DNA from: Diphasiastrum complanatum
Lineage: Eukaryota > Streptophyta > Lycopodiopsida > Lycopodiales > Lycopodiaceae
Direction: 5' to 3'
NCBI GenBank assembly: GCA_029204225.1
Contig: CM055106.1
Span: forward strand, 9,722,274-9,786,273
Length of the DNA: 64,000 nt
The position numbers were made by a program, and so were the translations under genes. Below the pieces are notes generated by a model, which had not been told where the DNA came from, did no database searches, and was given only the letters and a program-made list of their open reading frames with translations. Below are positions 30,007 through 41,207 of this stretch, one piece after another (the stretch's first letter is position 1; every line of letters begins with the position of its first letter).

Positions 30007-32001
30007 CAAGTAATTGTTGAGGCACGTTATTCCATTGTGTACAAGTTTCATGGAAACACTGGCACATTCAAGCAACATGGACATTCTTCGAAAGGGCTCA
30101 CCGTAATGCGTGGGATTTTGGAAGAGCATGCATTGCCTCAACCACATCTGCAACATAAATCAAAAGATGGCATTGTTATTTGCAAACATCATCTCTCACT
30201 CAACATGCATAAATGTGACGTCTTCAGAACTATAAACACGCAACTTAAAGATGCATGTATTTCTGAAGTTTCAAGATCCACGTTGTGGAAACAAGAGTTT
30301 GGACATGTCAAGACTCCAACAAGACAAAGAATGTTCAAATGTAAAAAATGTTAAAAATGCAATAGAGACAACTCCTAAAATTAGGATGCATGTTCGGTAT
30401 ATTGCATTGAGAGGCCATCATCTACATCATGTTTTCGATTCTAGAAAATTGTATGCATATTGGAAAGAATAGTCAAGATCCCATCCTGAGCAGTTTTTGT
30501 GTCTTACATTGATGGAATGGATCAAAATACAACAACATTATCTCATTTCAACAAGACTCCTCCCAGATTAGAGGGCAATTGATTTTTGAAAACACATGTT
30601 TGTGGGGTATTGGTTCATGGATTCAAGTTGCTCTGTGATGTTTGGATTGATACCTTGCATGCTCATGATAGCAATCAAGTTGTCACATCAATAATGCGAG
30701 CAATAAGAAAGGTACAAAGCATCACGTGGTAACTTACCTCCGATCTTACGTATTCAAGCTGACAATTGTTGGAGGGAGGTTAAGAACAAATTTATTTTTT
30801 ATCTTTGTTGTATGTTAGTGGCACATAACATCTTCCAAAAGGTAGAAATGAGATTTCTTTTGGTTGGCCACACACATGAAGACATAGATCAGATATTTAG
30901 TGTCATATCTAGGGCTTTGAAGTCACACTTAGTTCATACAATGCCAGATATGCTAGCATGAATTGGTGAAAAGATAGGTGGCGGTCGTATCGAAAGCACT
31001 GAAGTAGAAATACTGGAACGAATGGTAGACTGGAAACAATTTATAGATCCTTGTATCGCTCAAGGAAATGATGGCTTAGAAGGACACACCAATCCTCACT
31101 ATTTTTGTTTTCAAATGATGAATGGCGAGCCAACCATGTAATCAGTGGAAATACTATTCTAATGATGGAGACAATGCATGGAGTGAACCTTTCAAATTGT
31201 TACACTGTGCACCTTCAAAAGATAAAGCCATTTTTCTAACATCCACAAAGGATCTGGATTCAGATGAAATGAAAGGAATAATGTCATTTATTGATTATTT
31301 GCGGTTCATGAGCCAAAAGTTTCCAGAATACAAGGATCGCAATGATGCATGTGTGGTTGAAACCACAAAACTTGTCGAATATCTTTTCAAACAAAAGATG
31401 TTGTTAGGATCAATGTATAGCCAAGAAGCTTTTTGGCCACAATCCATGCCAACCACTTTCGATTCATCTATATCAACTTTGATCAATGAGGTCAAAATGG
31501 ATGTAGAGTTATTACCCCGGAGGTTTTGTGGGCGAAAAGCTGATGCACCTCTGGTTGAATTCATCCCATGTAGAGAAGCTGTGTTGGACAAGTTCGTTGC
31601 AATAGGGCCTCCAGATGAAGATGTTATCGAGGGTTCCATACCTATTTGGGTGGCAAAAGTTGTCGAAGTGAAAAAAAACTCAGAAGGCTTGGCCACAGAG
31701 TTTAAGACATTGTGGTACGAACCAAAATCTAATCAACAATGTAGAAACCAGAGACAAGTTCACTGACTTGGAGTTGTACAAAAATTTCTTAGAGAAAGAA
31801 TGGATTCCGAACAACGATGGACCATAATGTATGGATGTAAATACTGTTGTTCATGCATGTAAATCAAAGGCGAAAAAAACAATTAAAACACACTGCTATA
31901 CTGTGAAAAAATCAATATCTATTCCAGAAATATCAGTGGCACACATCAAAGAATACTTGTCCAAATTATCCGATAAAGGTGCAACTGATATTGATGAGTA
32001 G
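30007..32001 (+). pseudogene. Transposase-like gene, probable catalytic and C-terminal part
   Basis: The sequence continues with YKFHGNTGTFKQHGHSSKGL and, with frame breaks, YIDGMDQNTTTLSHFNKTPP (about 30505-30565), VLVHGFKLLCDVW and LRIQADNCWREVKNKF (about 30745-30795). Next comes FLLVGHTHEDIDQIFSVISR (about 30855-30920). Acidic residues in DGMDQ, QADN and HEDID could form an RNase H-fold D/D/E site. The C-terminal part (31122-31766 and on to a TAG at 31999-32001) has WKYYSNDGDNAWSEPFKLL and IPIWVAKVVEVKKN. Several stops and frameshifts show a dead gene. No terminal inverted repeats were found. Confidence 0.55.
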
Positions 32002-32278
32002 AGTTCATTGTAGTTGTAGAACCCTGGTTCCAATCTTTGTGGCCATCAATGTAGGACTTGTAATGTATTAGTGAGTGTTGGCAGATTTCAAATCTGCAAC
32101 ATTGAGTCCAAATTTGGCTTCAAAAGACGTGTAATTCCTTTTGTAAATTCAGTTGTAAATCCAGCATGGCAATTTTGTAGAAAGCCGACTTTTTTGTATG
32201 CTAGGGTGTGGCCATGTCACCCTATTATAAGTAAATTCTATTCCATGGCATGTGTATTGTAAGATCACGAGGAATCAT

Positions 32279-32395
32279 AATGTAGAAAGTTTAACGGCTT
32301 TTAGAAATTTTAAAAGTTGAAAATAGTTTCTAATTCTCAACCTTTAGAATATTGAAATAGTAAATCACTAGTCTAAAAGGTTAAATTTCTACATT
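32279..32395. mobile_element. Fold-back MITE-like element (117 bp)
   Basis: The left arm AATGTAGAAAGTTTAACGG, then CTTTTAGA, is the inverse of the right arm TCTAAAAGGTTAAATTTCT, then ACATT, with small gaps. Further inward TTTTAAAAGTTG pairs imperfectly with CAACCTTTAGAA. The whole segment can fold into one hairpin and has no coding capacity. A clear target duplication was not found. Confidence 0.6.
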
Positions 32396-33060
32396 GTCTA
32401 GAATTGCATCAAAGTTGTGCATCTTTTGTAATAGTCTCTTGAGTAATGTAGGGCTTGCTTGGCCCAAGACCATTAATTGTAAATATGAACCACTTTTAGT
32501 GGCAAATGACACATTGTCATTAAATTTCTATGAGACTTCTTACAATACAGCTTGAAAGTTATTACTGTAGTATATGATTCAGTGACGTGTGTGTTTCTTT
32601 TAAATATTATTAAATTATATTTATGTTTCTTTTAAATATCAGTGTTTAATATGTTTAAAAGTTGTCTATGTTATTTGGAACGACACTAATTTTAAACATG
32701 ATTGTTTTTTCAAAGACATCCACCATAACCCCTTCAATCTAACAATTGGAATGCTAAAGTCATCTGAATTATAACTGAATCAATGTATATGATTCTCAAG
32801 AACCAAATTTATTTTGGATTTACAATTATATTAGGTGCTCATAGCTATTGGAAAAAAGCATCAATAAATTTTAGAAACTAAATTGTGACTCGTTGATCAA
32901 TTTTGTCTTGTTTGGCTTATAGTTGTATTGAAATGAGATTCGAACTCGAGAAAATCCCACTTCAACGATTAGTAATTTTTTATTGTTTTTCTTATCTGGC
33001 TCTTTTGGTACCACATGCAGAAAATGGTCCTAAATAAATTAAAAAGTCCAAAATTAATTG
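32396..33060. other. AT-rich intergenic sequence, nothing recognised
   Basis: Only short frames are present. GTTTCTTTTAAATAT occurs twice near 32590 and 32626. No RNA gene or element end was seen. Confidence 0.4.
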
Positions 33061-33369
33061 AGAGTGTGTTGAATGCAAGAGGCATGGCACAAGAGATTGG
33101 GGCATCTCAACTACAAGTCATTGGAGGTGATGGCAAAGAGGCAAGTTGTTTTTGGTCTTCCCAAATCTCTAACTAGCATGAATCATATTTGTGAGCAATG
33201 CGCTTTTCAAAGTCATATAGGTTACCTTTCATGAGATCTACATCAAGACCAAGTAAGCCTTTTCAACTTGTGCATTCGGATATTCATGGTGTGTCTACAA
33301 TTAGCAATGGTGATGCTAAAATTTATGTCACATTTTTTGATGATTTTAGTAGATTATATTGGGTGTATC
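33061..33369 (+). pseudogene. Copia integrase fragment split by insertion (left half)
   Basis: Frames give WHKRLGHLNYKSLEVMAKRQ, then SMNHICEQCAFQSH (HHCC zinc motif) and PFQLVHSDIHGVSTISNGDA, then YVTFFDDFSRLYWVY (core with the first Asp). The reading ends at 33369 where the minus-strand copia begins and resumes at 39403. Frame changes near 33225 show prior decay. It is a different family from the element that disrupts it. Confidence 0.82.
33365..33369. repeat. Target-site duplication of the minus-strand copia, left copy
   Basis: GTATC flanks the element on the left and ATATC (39398-39402) on the right, with one difference. With one copy removed the host integrase reads through as WVYLLKNKDEVFD. 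Confidence 0.75.
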
Positions 33370-33643
33370 ACTTAGAATTTGCTTCGAACAAGAACACAGA
33401 TGATGCTACACAATAACACAGACAGAAAACACTCTCCTCAGCAAGCTCACATAGCAACTGTATTTCTCAAAATGAAATTACATTGTACATATAGTTGTTC
33501 ACTCAGGCAACCCATGCATGACCCAGGTTGCTGTTGGCGGGATGCGTGTCCCATCAACTTGCCTCGTGGCGAGGCCAACTGATCCTTATCAACTGATAGG
33601 ACCCACAGTACAGTAGCACAATGATTCTACTTTAATTCTAACT
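33370..33643 (-). mobile_element. 3' LTR of the minus-strand copia (274 bp)
   Basis: On the plus strand it runs from ACTTAGAATT to AATTCTAACT. It matches 39124-39397 with about 12 differences, mostly transitions. The neighbouring polypurine tract on the minus strand is CTTTAAGAGAGAG. The ends do not have the usual TG and CA. Confidence 0.9.
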
Positions 33644-34801
33644 CTCTCTCTTAAAGTAGAGTCTACTTTTTATACAGTCATATACATAGCTTTACAGTCA
33701 ACAAACTTTAAGTACAGAAAGCTTTGATCTAAACTTATCAAACTTTTCTCCAACAAGTGACTTAGTGAGAATATCAACTAGTTCTTCTTCTGTGTTACAA
33801 TGAACAACATGAATTTCTCGACTCAGCAGACTCTCACGTATAAAGTGATACTAAATCTCAATGTGTTTAGTTCTCGCATGGAACACTGGATTCTTTGCTA
33901 GCTGAATGCCACTCTGACTGTCGCTATGTAATGTCGTGGGATTTTTCTGCTTCATGCCAGCTTCTTCCAAGATTTGTCTCAACTATATAGCTTCCTGTGC
34001 TGCACTACACATTGCCTTATACTTTGCTTTTGTGGTGGATAGAGCAATTGTACTTTGCTTCTTACTAGACCAGGAAAAGCAACTACCACAAAACTGGAAT
34101 ACATACCCTGTGGTGGATCTACGATCATCATAGTCACCTCCCCAATCCGCATCCACATAGCCACACAACTCAGGTAAACCATCATGCTTCTTGTAAATCA
34201 AGCCATAATCTGAAGTGCCTTTCACATAACGCAAAATGCGTTTAGCTGTCTTCCAATGCGTTTCCGTAGGTGCTGCCATAAACTGACTTACAATGCCAAC
34301 AACATAGCATATATCTAGTCTAGTTGTGGTAAGGTAAATCAAGCTCCCTACTAACTGCCTATATAGCGTAATATCAAATGATTGTGACTCATCAAACTTA
34401 GAAAGCTTTTTATCTGGTTCAATAGGAGTATTCACTGGTTTATAATCCTGCAACCTAAACCTGTGCAGCAACTCTTTGACATACTTCACCTGTGTTAAAC
34501 CCACTTCGTGTCCTTTTTGCCACACCTCTACTCCAAGGCAATTATGCATCAGGTTGAGATCTGTCATCTCGAATTGTTCCATGAGGTCTTTCATGATCAT
34601 GTCTATCATCTCTTGATTATTTCTCGTAATAATCAAGTCATCAACATAAAGAGCAATCAAAGCAACCATACCATCAAAGCATAAGACATATAGATTTGGA
34701 TCAAAATGTGTTCTCACCATCCCCTTTGAATGAAAGTAGGCATCAATCCTGCTATACCACGCACGTGGTGTCTGTTTAAGACCATAAAGCGCTTTCTTCA
34801 A
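33644..34801 (-). pseudogene. Copia RT C-terminal part and RNase H
   Basis: The 272-codon frame 34801-33983 begins MKKALYGLKQTPRAWYSRID and has the catalytic LYVDDLIIT at residues 51-59. Connection motifs (RYVKGTSDYGLIYK) and RNase H follow (GYVDADWGGDYDDRRSTTGY, KKQSTIALSTTKAKYKA). A stop at 33983 precedes LRQILEEAGMKQKNPTTLHS, HARTKHIEI, a stop, YHFIRESLLSREIHVVHCNT and a C-terminus near 33720. The canonical ALSTTEAEY has Lys for the catalytic Glu. The enzyme would copy the element RNA; here it is inactivated. Confidence 0.9.
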
Positions 34802-35262
34802 GCGACATACTTTATTTTCATGTCTCTTCGTTACAAAGCCTTCAGATTGAACACCTCTTCTTCTAACTTACCATTTAGAAAAGCAGATTTCACATTCATC
34901 TGATGCAAAGTCCAACCAAAATGTGAAGCTAAAACAACAAGTAGACGTAGAGTATTCCACTTACACATCGGTGCAAAGGTCTCCTCATAGTCAATGCCTT
35001 TATTTTGTGCGTACCCTTTGATTACCAATCTTGCTTTGTGCTTTGTTATGCTTCCATCTGCATGGTACTTAGTTCTATATACCCATTTGCAACCAATGAG
35101 TTTCTTGCCAACTGGTGGTTCTACTAAGTCCCATGTGCTATGCTTAGCAATTGACTCCATCTCCTCTCCCATGGCCTTGACCCAAATGTCATCATCCTTC
35201 GCTTCACCATAAGTCGAAGGTTCTTTGCTTTGAATAATGCTAGATAAGAGAGCATAATTTGC
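34802..35262 (-). pseudogene. Copia RT N-terminal part
   Basis: The frame 35172-34831 starts MGEEMESIAKHSTWDLVEPP and contains [40 protein letters not shown] and HQMNVKSAFLNG, where the first catalytic Asp of the usual QMDVKSAFLNG is Asn. Then EEEVFNLKAL and a stop follow: a small deletion near 34825-34835 removes the usual YMEQP segment and shifts the frame, after which EGFVTKRHENKVCRLKKALY resumes. Upstream, a TAA after PERY (35263-35265) separates this part from the linker. Confidence 0.88.
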
Positions 35263-35760
35263 TTAATACCTTTCAGGTTGTGTCTTCTCTCTTGTTAATC
35301 TTTGTAGCTCTCCCTGGCTAGATGATCCTGGAAAGTCATCCATGTCGTGGCTTTCCAACAATCTCTCAAACCATTTAGGGAGCTTCCTGTCAGGTGATCG
35401 ACTTCTTGGTGAAAATGTATCCCACGATACATCCTTCTCCTTGCGTTTGTCACCTGCAACTTCAATCCTTCTTGCACCAAAAGATTTGTCTCTACCTCTC
35501 CAACCTGTCTCTTGGGGTTGAGTAGTAGTATCTTGAGATGTATTCTCATATTCATCACTCAGAAGGTCAATGAATGGATCATCATCAGGAGGCATCCTCA
35601 CTATACCATCTTTCCCACTGGATGTATCTATCTTCTCAGCATCCTTGTCTTCATACATTTTGGATTCATCAAAGATAACATCTCGGCTTACATGGATTTT
35701 GTTTTTCACTTGATCAAAACATCTATAGCCCTTCACACGTTCATCATATCCTAGGAATAT
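35263..35760 (-). pseudogene. Copia integrase-RT linker region
   Basis: The frame reads IFLGYDERVKGYRCFDQVKN and VSRDVIFDESKMYEDKD, the usual end of copia integrase, followed by a charged, Ser/Pro-rich linker (SPRSRSPDRKLPKWFERLLE) before RT. A TGA at about 35758-35760 replaces a codon that is usually Cys (KCIFLGYD). The frame ends at a TAA before the RT domain. Confidence 0.82.
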
Positions 35761-36441
35761 TCATTTGATAGCTTTTACATCAAGTTTACGTCTCTCTTCC
35801 TTAGGAATGTGTACAAAGGCTTTACATCCAAAGATTCGCAAGTGGTTCACCTTTGGCTTCTTCTTCATGAATGCTTCCTCAAGTGTTATCTTTGGTACGA
35901 CAATGGTAGGACTTCTATTTTGAAGATAGACTGCCATACTGCATGATTCTGACCAAAAATCTTTTGGTAGTTTCATCTCGACTAGCATAGATCTGGGACT
36001 TTCCACAATCGTACGATTCTTGCGCTCAGCTACACCATTGGGAGCAGGAGTATGAGCTTGCATAAATTGTCTTTTAATCCCACATTGATCACAAAGATCA
36101 TTGAAGTCATTAGACTTATACTCACCTCGACTATCTGATCTTAGGACTTTGATCTTTCTACCTGTCTGATTTTCAACCAATGCTTTGAAGTTGTCAAATG
36201 CATCCGATATCTTCTTCAAGAAGTAGATCCACGTCTTACGTGACATATCATCAATAAAGGTCATGAAATAGAAGGCTTTACCTAAGGACATGGTCCTCAT
36301 AGGCTCGCATAAATTTTTGTGGATTAAATCCAGGATGTTCTTTGCTCTTGCAACACCACCTTTATTGAACTTTTCTCGATGCTGCTTCCCATATACACAT
36401 GATTCGCACATCGATTTCAAGTGGTCTTCTATAGTAGGCAA
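35761..36441 (-). pseudogene. Copia integrase core
   Basis: After the zinc domain Cys pair (MCESCVYGKQH) the core reads ILDLIHKNLCEPM. The first catalytic Asp (usual HSDLCGPM) is Asn, which would abolish activity. FYFMTFIDDMSRKTWIYFLK, VLRSDSRGEYKSNDF (second Asp) and NGVAERKNRTIVE (Glu) follow. The frame is in phase with the gag-protease frame upstream and is separated from it only by a TGA at 36442-36444. Confidence 0.9.
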
Positions 36442-37359
36442 TCATGTTACCATCTCCAATTTTCTCATCAAACTGAGGCTTCCCAAGTTCAAGTGACCAA
36501 GCCTCTTATGCCACAACTCAGTTTGAGATGGAATAGACGATATGAGTCCATGTTGCCCCTTGATTGTAGCATTCAATCTGTACAATTTTGTATTGGGCTC
36601 CCTTACTCCATCCGCAATAACTTTGAACTTTTGATTCACATCCTTCACAGAGCAACGATCATGGGCAAATTCCACTTTCAACTTTTGATCAGTAATGACT
36701 CCAACAGAAAGTAGATTTTTCTTCAAACCTGGTATGTAAAGTATCTCCCTGATCATCTTGCTTTTGTCATCAGGTAGTTGGATTGAAACGGTACCTATCC
36801 CCTTGATCTTGCATACCTCACCATTTGCTTGTGAAACGAACGTTCCATTATCCAACACTTTCAAGCTACTAAACCAATTCTTGTTACCTGTCATGTGTCT
36901 TATGGCTTCCGAGTCAATATACCACGCTTGATCATCTTGATTGGAGGACAATGCAGATATGAAGATGCTAGAGTCTTCAATCTCACCCTCATCGACAAGG
37001 TTACTTGGTTGCTTTGGTTTCCCCTTGATTTGTTCCGCCAGGAATTTGCGACATTCACTCTTCCAATGGCTCTTTTTACCACAATGGAAGCACTTGTCTT
37101 TCTTCTTCGTCTTACTGGAAGATCCCTCATCCTCCTGAGTCTTGAAAAATTGCTGCTTAGACTTCTTCTTGTCCTTGCCCTTGCCTTGTTTTTGGTGTGT
37201 CGCAAGTGCCTGATCGTCAATATTTTGACGTCTAGCTTTCACCATTTCTTGTCGTTGCTCTTCAAGCATCAAGATTCCTATGAGCTCATCAAAGGTTGGC
37301 AATCTTTCTCTTGATACTATTCTGCTCACAACATCTGATAGGGTTCTGCAATGTCCCAC
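36442..37359 (-). pseudogene. Copia gag C-terminus, protease and integrase zinc domain
   Basis: This is a frame of 305 codons. It has a knuckle CFHCGKKSHWKSEC (CX2CX4HX4C, residues 90-103) and a Lys-rich region. The protease motif is WYIDSEAIRHMTG where the usual form is WYIDSGASRHMTG, so the catalytic Asp-Ser-Gly has lost its Gly. Downstream are LYIPGLKKNLLSVGVI and the integrase zinc motif start LWHKRLGHLN. It overlaps the gag frame 37326-37820 after a frameshift near 37340. Confidence 0.88.
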
Positions 37360-37820
37360 AATGCATTGTGCACCATCTCCACATCACGTATGCGCTCACC
37401 AATAGAATGTTGTTCATTCCTCATTGTCTTGATTTTGGTCATGTACGTCTGAATGTGCTCTCCTTGATCCATTCGGGCACTATTCAGCTTTGACTTCAGA
37501 AACATATTTCTTGACGGATTTGACGTCTCGAACTGCTCCTTTAGCACATCCCATGCTTGTCTGGGTGTAACAACATCACAAATGTGGGTAATGATGTGAT
37601 CCTTTACTGACAAGTTAATGAAGGTCAAAGCTTTCCTCATCTTTTTGTCGAACACTTTGATATCTGCTTCATTTGGCGGCCTTCTATCATTAGTTGTGAT
37701 GACTTCCCACGCGTCTTTCTCCATCAGAATGTTTTTCATTTTGAATTTCCACACTGCATAGTTGGAAATCCTGTGCAATTTGCTAGTTTCACTCAAAATG
37801 GACTCTCCCATGTTTGCCAT
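37326..37820 (-). pseudogene. Copia gag N-terminal part
   Basis: Starting MANMGESILSETSKLHRISN, it has YAVWKFKMKNILMEKDAWEV and HICDVVTPRQAWDVLKEQFE, FLKSKLNSARMDQGEHIQTY, typical of the copia gag capsid domain. The same start occurs in the deleted relative at 15503-15883. A frameshift near 37340 separates it from the knuckle and protease. Confidence 0.9.
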
Positions 37821-39111
37821 TGCAAAACTACTTGAAACTTCTGCCGTAGACTAAAAACAGTATGCCGAGGCCAACTACGATGTCAGAAGCTGAAAATAAT
37901 GACCTGCATTTTTTCCCTTACCAGGCCACTCGTCGCTTTTCCACCAATTTGAAAGCCAAATCGGCGTCGCCTTCCGAAATGCACTCAGTTGTCAGCTCCC
38001 AACTACGTGCCCAGTGGAATGGTGAAATCACTTTTGTGCATTCCGAACACTTTTTCCACTACAATCACTCTATTTTGTTGTATTGTACTTGCAGGTACAG
38101 TCCGAGTGCCCTTCGTTTAGAGGTTATAGCCTTTCGTTTGGGTTAAAACGGGTAAAGGACCCAAAATAGGAATTTTCCTTGTTTTTGAACTGTTTCTTCA
38201 CCTTGAAGAAACTTCACTTTTCACTTGTGAAGCGACCCAACTCAACTTTCACTTTAAAAAATCTTAATGAAGTTGAAGGGTGATCTCCCTTTCAACTATT
38301 CATGGCCACTTTCAACAAAAACCATTGATGTGGATCCTACGGCCCAGGCTTCATCCTTGAAGCTGGATCTCGACCGTTCATCATTTTATCTCTCAATCAA
38401 ATGATTATCACTACACCCGCGTGCTGAAGTAAAGTCCTATGGCCGCTATGCACCTTGGAACGCTATGGCAATCCTTGGATCAACGCGTGCGACAGCCACG
38501 GTCTCCTTCTTCTTCATCCTCTATGGTCTCTTCCTTCTCTCTTATGGAGATGGCCAGACGATCCTGCAGCCTGATGGCTCCACGGCCAGCCACGGCCCTC
38601 TATAGTCTGTCTCACCCTACCAGCGCGCCCCTCTTCAGATTTTTACAGATAAAAAAAAAAAGCTATTCTATATCACAAGATCCATGTTTTTTCAACTAAA
38701 AACCCTTGTCTTGTTTTTGGCTATCTGAGAGAGTTGCCAATTGTTGTTCCATCCTTCCAAGGCTGAGCATGACTTTTTGCAGTCATCATCCTTGTACCAG
38801 GGCGCCCTACTGTTAGAACTTTAATGCTTCAATCTGTTTGTCAAACGGTGTCCGATTGAATGCACACTGACTGCAAACACCAAATAGCCTGCTTCGGCGT
38901 TTCAAAATTCCATTGCTGAGGAATTCAACCGACAACCCTTGTCTCTGAATTCTCACACAGTCTCAAGCTCACCAAGCTTCTATGTGCCAAACTCTCTGCA
39001 CCAGTGCTTCTCCTTCCATCTTCAACCCGCCGTAAATCCCAAACTCTCAAAAGACAATTCTTCCGAAGCTCTCTTCAATGACGATGTTGTACTATGTACA
39101 ATCCCTGTACA
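37821..39111 (-). other. Leader of the complete copia element
   Basis: About 1.3 kb lie between gag and the primer site, unusually long for copia. They share several blocks with 15884-17199. Only scattered short frames occur. Confidence 0.7.
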
Positions 39112-39123
39112 GCTCTGATACCA
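39112..39123 (-). promoter_or_regulatory. Primer-binding site of the complete copia
   Basis: GCTCTGATACCA, the complement of TGGTATCAGAGC, directly abuts the LTR at 39124. This fixes the LTR end as AATTCTAAGT on the minus strand. Confidence 0.93.
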
Positions 39124-39397
39124 ACTTAGAATTTGTTTCGAATAGGAACACAGATCATGCTACACAGTAACACAGACAGAAAACAGTCTCCTCAGCAAGC
39201 TCACATAGCAACTGTATTTCTCAAAATGAAATTACACTGTACATATAGTTGTTCACTCAGGCAACCCATGCATGACCCAGGTTGCCGTTGGCGGGATGCG
39301 TGTCCCGTCGACTTGCCTCGTGGCGAGGCTAACTGATCCTTATCAACTGATAGGACCCACAATACAGTAGCACAATGATTCTACTTTAATTCTAACT
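39124..39397 (-). mobile_element. 5' LTR of the complete copia (274 bp)
   Basis: It pairs with 33370-33643; I count about 12 differences over 274 bp. Element length is 6028 bp. The right flank ATATC is the second target-duplication copy. Confidence 0.92.
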
Positions 39398-39459
39398 ATA
39401 TCTACTAAAGAACAAAGATGAGGTGTTTGATGTCTTTGTCAAGTTCAAGATGGCGAGGG
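39398..39459 (+). pseudogene. Copia integrase fragment (right half after insertion)
   Basis: After the target duplication the frame reads LLKNKDEVFDVFVKFKMARE, which continues FSRLYWVY of 33061-33369. Similarity to repeat R1 starts at about 39460, so this integrase was already truncated. Confidence 0.8.
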
Positions 39460-39865
39460 AATCCCAAAAGTTGAAAGGTTAGTTTGTTCGAATCCCAAGA
39501 ATTGAACCTGATCACGAGAATTTTTCACCCGTAATTGGCAGACCATGCGTAGCTCTCACGTGTGATTGCTTGCCCTCTCAAAATTGTCACCAATGATGAG
39601 TAGTCGCACTGTCAAATTGCACTTATGTCGCCAAAACTAGCTTTCTCCACACAATCCGCCATTCAACCCCATATCACATTTACCACTTCCAAACACCTTG
39701 TTACCTTGTTAGAAGTAAGTAATAATGATTTCAAAGTGGTAATGCCTCATTGTACCACCCTGTAATAGGTTTCACTAGCAAAAAAATTGTCCCAAATTTG
39801 GCCCTGCGATACCCAAATAGCGAATGTAGCCCATCTCTAGATCACCCGCACTCCGCTCACTGGAA
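39460..39865. repeat. Dispersed repeat R1, copy 2
   Basis: It matches 14118-14510 in the same orientation. It ends where similarity to the copia leader at 45610 begins. Confidence 0.75.
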
Positions 39866-41125
39866 TGGTAATGAAAACCCTCCAAAACACATTTCTCCCT
39901 ACTCTGTGACGTCGCTCTGTCCGCTGGCTCTGAACAACCAATTTCAGGGGTCATTTTGGCCCAAGGATGGCCGGAATAGGTGCCCTCTAGGCAAAGACAG
40001 GTTCTTCCAAAGAATGCCCTTGCAAAATGAACTATAACTTCAGAATGAAGTTTTTTAATGAAGAATCATACAACTTGAATATCAATTCCCTTCAACCCAT
40101 TTCATGTTGAAAATTTTTAATGAAGGAGTATTTATTGCTCTTCAGGGCCCTTCAAGCCATTGCACTCTCCATCTGATGGTTCTTCTCATCTTACAGCCCA
40201 TAATTGTTTTTCAACACACGACCTTGACCATTAATCTGCTTCAAACCTGATCCAATGGTTACACGTATTTGTGTGCATCAAAGCGGATTTCTACGGCTGT
40301 CGGAGCCTTCAAAGCACTATGTGACTGGCCTGTCTCCACGCGTGCAAGCGCCTCCTCTTCTTTATTTTCTTCTTCCTCCTCCTCAAGCTTTTAGCTATGG
40401 ATGCCACCCAAAAACTGATCCAACTCCTTATCTGGTCCACGGCCTTCTAGCAGTTGATGCTACTCACTAGGGCGTCGTGCTGCATGAATTTACAGTTTCA
40501 AAAAAGATGATCTGTGTACAAAGATCCAAGCTTTTCTCAGCCACAAACCTTAGCTATCAAGAAAGAGAGATATTTTGGGCTATTGACAATTTCTCTTTGA
40601 GATTTCTCTTCTAGCTTCCTACACCACTGAGGCCACCCTACCTCCAGTTCCCTGATGCAATTTACAGTTCTCCAATTGATGCGGTATTGACTACAAACAA
40701 TTTGATTTTCCCAGAAATCAGTCAACACCCAATGAAACTAATTTTTTTTTAGATTTTCTCTGTTTTCCACCCAATTGCTTCATCTAAATTGCTAAGGCTC
40801 TCCATCACTGCTCTTTGCATACCCATGCAAGCCTCATTCCGTCAAATGGTTGTCCACACAGTTCATCATGGAGCCAACACCGATGAATTTCTTGAAACCA
40901 CCAAAACTGCAAGTTTTTGAGAATTCTTCCTAGAATTTCCTTACCACAATCGTTCTGATCTTCCCTGAAGCTCCAATAAAAAAAAATTTGTTGTCTCTTG
41001 CCATCCAGACTATCGATACTCCGTATGGAGTACTTTCTCCTGAGATGCTCTAAGTCTTATTTTTCCTGGTGAAAGACGTTATCCCATATCTCCACTAGAT
41101 CGTGCATTCCTGCATCACCCTACCG
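39866..41125 (-). other. Leader of a minus-strand element (family D, copy 2)
   Basis: It matches 45610-46939 in order, for example GGTCATT..GGCCAAGGATGG near 39950 and 45700 and CATACTC..GCATCACCCT near 41110 and 46925. It is non-coding, with pyrimidine-rich parts. Confidence 0.7.
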
Positions 41126-41207
41126 CTCTAATACCATGTTAAAATCATGTTAGGATCTAGTGTAGTATGCAGATCACATCAATAAATCACCATAGCCACT
41201 CCTCACA
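41126..41207 (-). mobile_element. Family D primer site and LTR end, interrupted
   Basis: GCTCTAATACCA (41126-41137) is the primer site with one change. The LTR sequence from 41138 (TGTTAAAATC...CCACTCCTCACA) matches 46952-47020 and is cut at 41207 by the Ty3 LTR at 41208. Confidence 0.75.
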
